Shown here one piece after another: positions 61,718 to 64,000 of a stretch of 64,000 nt of DNA. The stretch comes from JAUSIF01 sp963711595 (GTDB taxonomy: Bacteria > Pseudomonadota > Alphaproteobacteria > Rhizobiales > Xanthobacteraceae): contig CAVQER010000005.1 of the NCBI GenBank assembly GCA_963711595.1, positions 434,001 through 498,000 on the forward strand. The letters are read 5' to 3'. The notes beneath the pieces are model-generated. The model was given only the letters and a program-made list of their open reading frames with translations. It was not told where the DNA came from and ran no database searches. Every line of letters starts with the position of its first letter. Position 1 is the first letter of the stretch. The translations under genes were made by a program, and so were the position numbers.

Positions 61718-64000
61718 TCACCGCGTGAGGTGGTGAACCGTCACCGTGGCCTCGCCGGTATTGCCCCGGTAGAAGAAATCCACAATGCCCGGCACGCCGA
61801 TCGCAGCGTCGTTCACATAGAGGAATAGCTCGCCGCTCCGGCGGATCCGGAATGCCGGACTGATCTCGGTCGCTGTGTCCTGCCCCTGCACCGTCGGTTT
61901 GTCCGGATCAAGGAAGTACTCGTCGCCACCGACGGGGCCGACCCGCGCGATGATCCGAAACCACGGTCTCAGGAAAACCCGGCGCAACGGCACACCGAGG
62001 AACAGGACCATGCGGTTGCCAACTCCGGTGGCCTCGGAAATCTCGAACCCGGCGAGATCGGTTTCCACCCCGTTCGGCGTGATGGGTGAAGCGTCCTTCC
62101 ACGCCGGCGAAGTCTGCGAGACTGTCACTTGGTAGCGCCGGCCCTCGACCAGATGAATCCCCGTCGCCCAGCAAAAATCTCCGGCGCGGAACGTTCCTTC
62201 CGCCTTCACTTCCTTCGACCAGGGTACGGCCTGAACATTCTGGCTTTCCTTGCAGTAGAGACCGGCGGAATCCTGAATGTTGAACAGCAAGTGACTGGCG
62301 AGCGTAACCCCGCCGTACAGAAGGGCGATCACTGAAAAAAATGGAACGATGTGTCGCTTAAGTGCCCAGAGCACCCACTGATACGGAGCGCTCGAGCGCA
62401 ATGCATAAACTCCGCCGCTTGGAAGCGATGGTATCCGCTCCGCCGGCGCCCACCAGATCTGCTTCATATTATCTCTGATCGACGCACCGAGACGCACCCC
62501 GATATAAATCAGCACGGCAACAAGCAGCGCCGCGAGGACAAATTTGCCCGGGTTGGTGGCGAACGAGTTCAGCCACCAATTGAAGAAATTCGGAAGGAAA
62601 TTGTCGGCGAGCCGGATCAACTCCGATACGGTTCGCAGCGGCGTCGAGAACTCGGCCGCCCGGTCGCTCCCGTAGAGAAGCGGGAACAGCGCGAGATGCA
62701 GCGAAGCGGCGACCGTGGCGAAATATGCGACGCGTCGCCACCATACGAGATTCCACACGTGTTCCTGCCCGTCAGCGCGGCGTTCAGCGTGCACTAGCGG
62801 CTCGAATGGGTTTTTGTCTCCCTCCAGAATTTCGCCGTTGTCCATGACAGTCGCATACCGCGCGGGCAGCCCGATCGGCGCGTATGGATGCGCACCATGC
62901 AGGCTGCGACCGAACACGCTTTCGTGGATCTTCGGCACTTCGATACGCACCGCGTCGTCAGCCCGCTTGGAAAAGCGCATGTCGCCAAGCTGCGCGAGCT
63001 TCCGCGGGCCATACCGGTAGTAACCGCCGAGTCCAGGCCGGCTTTCGTAGAGCCGGCCGTCCTTGTCACGCGCGAGCCGGACCTGGCGCAATGCCGAAGG
63101 TTCGCCGGGCTTGTCGCCGGGCTCTGCCTTGAAGCGCACGCCGCAGTGGATGGCTTCCTGCATCATCCAGTACAGCGCAACATGGGCGAGCGAGTCGTCG
63201 GGATAGCCCCCGCCGACATTCGAGTGCGCACCGGCGAACCAGACCTGGCTGAGGCGCTCGTCCTTGGCGAACCTCTTGCCGTCGGCTCCGGCTGCGGCCG
63301 CAACTTCCCCCTCTTCCGTCCAGAGCACTGGATGAAAGGTCGTCCGCTCGTCATCGAGCGCGAGGGCATGACACGCGCGTTCGATGCGCTTGCTCAGAGC
63401 CCGATCCTGGAACTCGAGCGGCCATAGCCACTTGCTGACGCCGTGCGTCATCTCGTCGATCGGGAGCCCGTAGGCCGCGACCGTGTCCCAGACGCCGATG
63501 AACCGGATCTTTTCCGGGTGAGTGTTCTCGTCCTTGTGGCAGGGGCGGTGCCCCCGCATCCAGTTCTTGATCGCAACCAGGGAGTCGCGCACGGCGCGGA
63601 AGAATTTTTCAATGCGCAGGTATGAGTGGTAGCGCTCGCGCCGGTAGGCACGATAGGCGGCCTTCGCGCGGCGGTGCAGATCCGATTCCGACTCGAACCG
63701 CACCACCCCCTGGCTGACCACCACACCCATCACCACGCGGACGGTGAACGCACCGCGGCTGAAGCCAAGACCGTAGATGCGGCAGCCATCCTCGTAGTTA
63801 CGGCACAGGAATTTGTAGAGATCGAGAACGTTGCGCTTGAGCCCCCAGCCGAAGGCGCCACCGAGCAACGCGAGCGGCTTAAAGGCCGATGTGCCGACCC
63901 CGTCGTCGTAGGATGCGACCTGCCGGGAGTTGGTGAGGTCCAGCGCCTGAAAAAACCGCCAGACGTTCGTGCGCCAGACTCTCGATGCGGCGTTGCCGGT
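61718..64000 (-). CDS. DUF2235 (Tle1-like) hydrolase, partial at the right edge
   Basis: The frame is open from 61718 to base 64000, so the N-terminus lies outside; 760 residues are visible. Alpha/beta-hydrolase triad parts: nucleophile elbow YGLGFSRGAFTVR (G-x-S-x-G), Asp in RFIGVWDTVAAYG, His in WFAGAHSNVGGGYPDD; the upstream SRQVASYDDGVGTSAF is also typical. DUF2235 includes type VI secretion phospholipase effectors (Tle1) and housekeeping relatives. About four TM segments occur in the C-terminal half (YFATVAASLHLALFPLLYG; FVLAALLVAVLIYIGVRL; IVPFFSVIALLYGGVTLA), which favours a membrane-bound enzyme over a secreted effector. No VgrG or other T6SS gene is in view. Confidence 0.82.
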   Translation of the reverse strand, partial: TGNAASRVWRTNVWRFFQALDLTNSRQVASYDDGVGTSAFKPLALLGGAFGWGLKRNVLDLYKFLCRNYEDGCRIYGLGFSRGAFTVRVVMGVVVSQGVVRFESESDLHRRAKAAYRAYRRERYHSYLRIEKFFRAVRDSLVAIKNWMRGHRPCHKDENTHPEKIRFIGVWDTVAAYGLPIDEMTHGVSKWLWPLEFQDRALSKRIERACHALALDDERTTFHPVLWTEEGEVAAAAGADGKRFAKDERLSQVWFAGAHSNVGGGYPDDSLAHVALYWMMQEAIHCGVRFKAEPGDKPGEPSALRQVRLARDKDGRLYESRPGLGGYYRYGPRKLAQLGDMRFSKRADDAVRIEVPKIHESVFGRSLHGAHPYAPIGLPARYATVMDNGEILEGDKNPFEPLVHAERRADGQEHVWNLVWWRRVAYFATVAASLHLALFPLLYGSDRAAEFSTPLRTVSELIRLADNFLPNFFNWWLNSFATNPGKFVLAALLVAVLIYIGVRLGASIRDNMKQIWWAPAERIPSLPSGGVYALRSSAPYQWVLWALKRHIVPFFSVIALLYGGVTLASHLLFNIQDSAGLYCKESQNVQAVPWSKEVKAEGTFRAGDFCWATGIHLVEGRRYQVTVSQTSPAWKDASPITPNGVETDLAGFEISEATGVGNRMVLFLGVPLRRVFLRPWFRIIARVGPVGGDEYFLDPDKPTVQGQDTATEISPAFRIRRSGELFLYVNDAAIGVPGIVDFFYRGNTGEATVTVHHLTR

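Noticed and set aside
1..64000. CRISPR array, IS element, prophage or integrase
   Set aside because: No regularly spaced repeats, transposase, integrase or phage structural gene was seen on either strand.
61718..64000. Assignment as a T6SS Tle1 effector
   Set aside because: Triad fits, but TM segments and the lack of T6SS neighbours make it unsupported within the window.

Overview
The window looks like a chromosomal segment of a GC-rich alphaproteobacterium, most likely order Hyphomicrobiales (a Bradyrhizobium/Xanthobacteraceae/Pseudolabrys-like lineage). That placement is an inference from gene content: a TctC-type tricarboxylate-transporter binding protein, a branched-chain amino-acid ABC binding protein, class III alcohol dehydrogenase, a Nu-class GST, DUF2092 with a small partner protein, many class II PaaI thioesterases, and a palindrome common in intergenic DNA of this group. 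No IS element, phage gene, CRISPR array or rRNA was seen. One tRNA, Leu(GAG), is present.

Layout. 1-8.3 kb: minus-strand metabolic and envelope genes (ABC binding protein, Ca2+/H+ exchanger, isovaleryl-CoA dehydrogenase with two PaaI thioesterases, a CHASE4-GGDEF-EAL protein, MgtE). 8.4-14 kb: a broken polysaccharide deacetylase, a large three-part surface-carbohydrate/TPR/SGNH protein, tRNA-Leu, an orphan FliN-like domain, an SDR and LipB. 14-22 kb: MFS transporter, stress-type SDR, acylphosphatase, a GGCT-like protein and the biotin-carrying alpha subunit of propionyl-CoA carboxylase, a DUF4010/MgtC membrane protein and a two-gene unit of unknown function. 22-34.6 kb: VOC dioxygenase, 1-Cys peroxiredoxin, an ECF sigma/VWA pair, esterase, diguanylate cyclase, formaldehyde-type alcohol dehydrogenase, TauE permease, GST, adenylate cyclase and an FAH-family hydrolase. 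34.7-40.4 kb: small secreted and membrane proteins.

40.6-58 kb is the accessory-looking part. An OprD-type porin precedes a four-gene unit: Orn/Lys/Arg-family decarboxylase, AspT-type antiporter, aspartate 4-decarboxylase (AsdA), and a second AspT. AsdA plus AspT is a known decarboxylation/exchange cycle that makes proton-motive force and consumes cytoplasmic protons; here two decarboxylases alternate with two exchangers. It is followed by two paralogous glycine-rich secreted proteins, each with a conserved ~160-base leader and terminator, flanking a DUF2092 unit. The leader shares an 18-base word and downstream blocks with the region just upstream of the decarboxylase. HlyD-type export, a two-TM K+ channel and small Cys-rich and OmpA proteins follow. 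The right end holds a tartrate-dehydrogenase-like enzyme, a TctC binding protein and a truncated DUF2235 hydrolase.

Caution on quality: reading frames break by 1-2 bases in many genes (about 6.15, 8.7-9.05, 15.6, 38.7, 42.5-47.3, 50.7, 53.4-53.8 and 54.76 kb). The breaks are densest in the decarboxylase unit and most look like single-base insertions in otherwise well-conserved domains. This may be assembly error rather than gene decay; broken genes are annotated across their full reconstructed extent.
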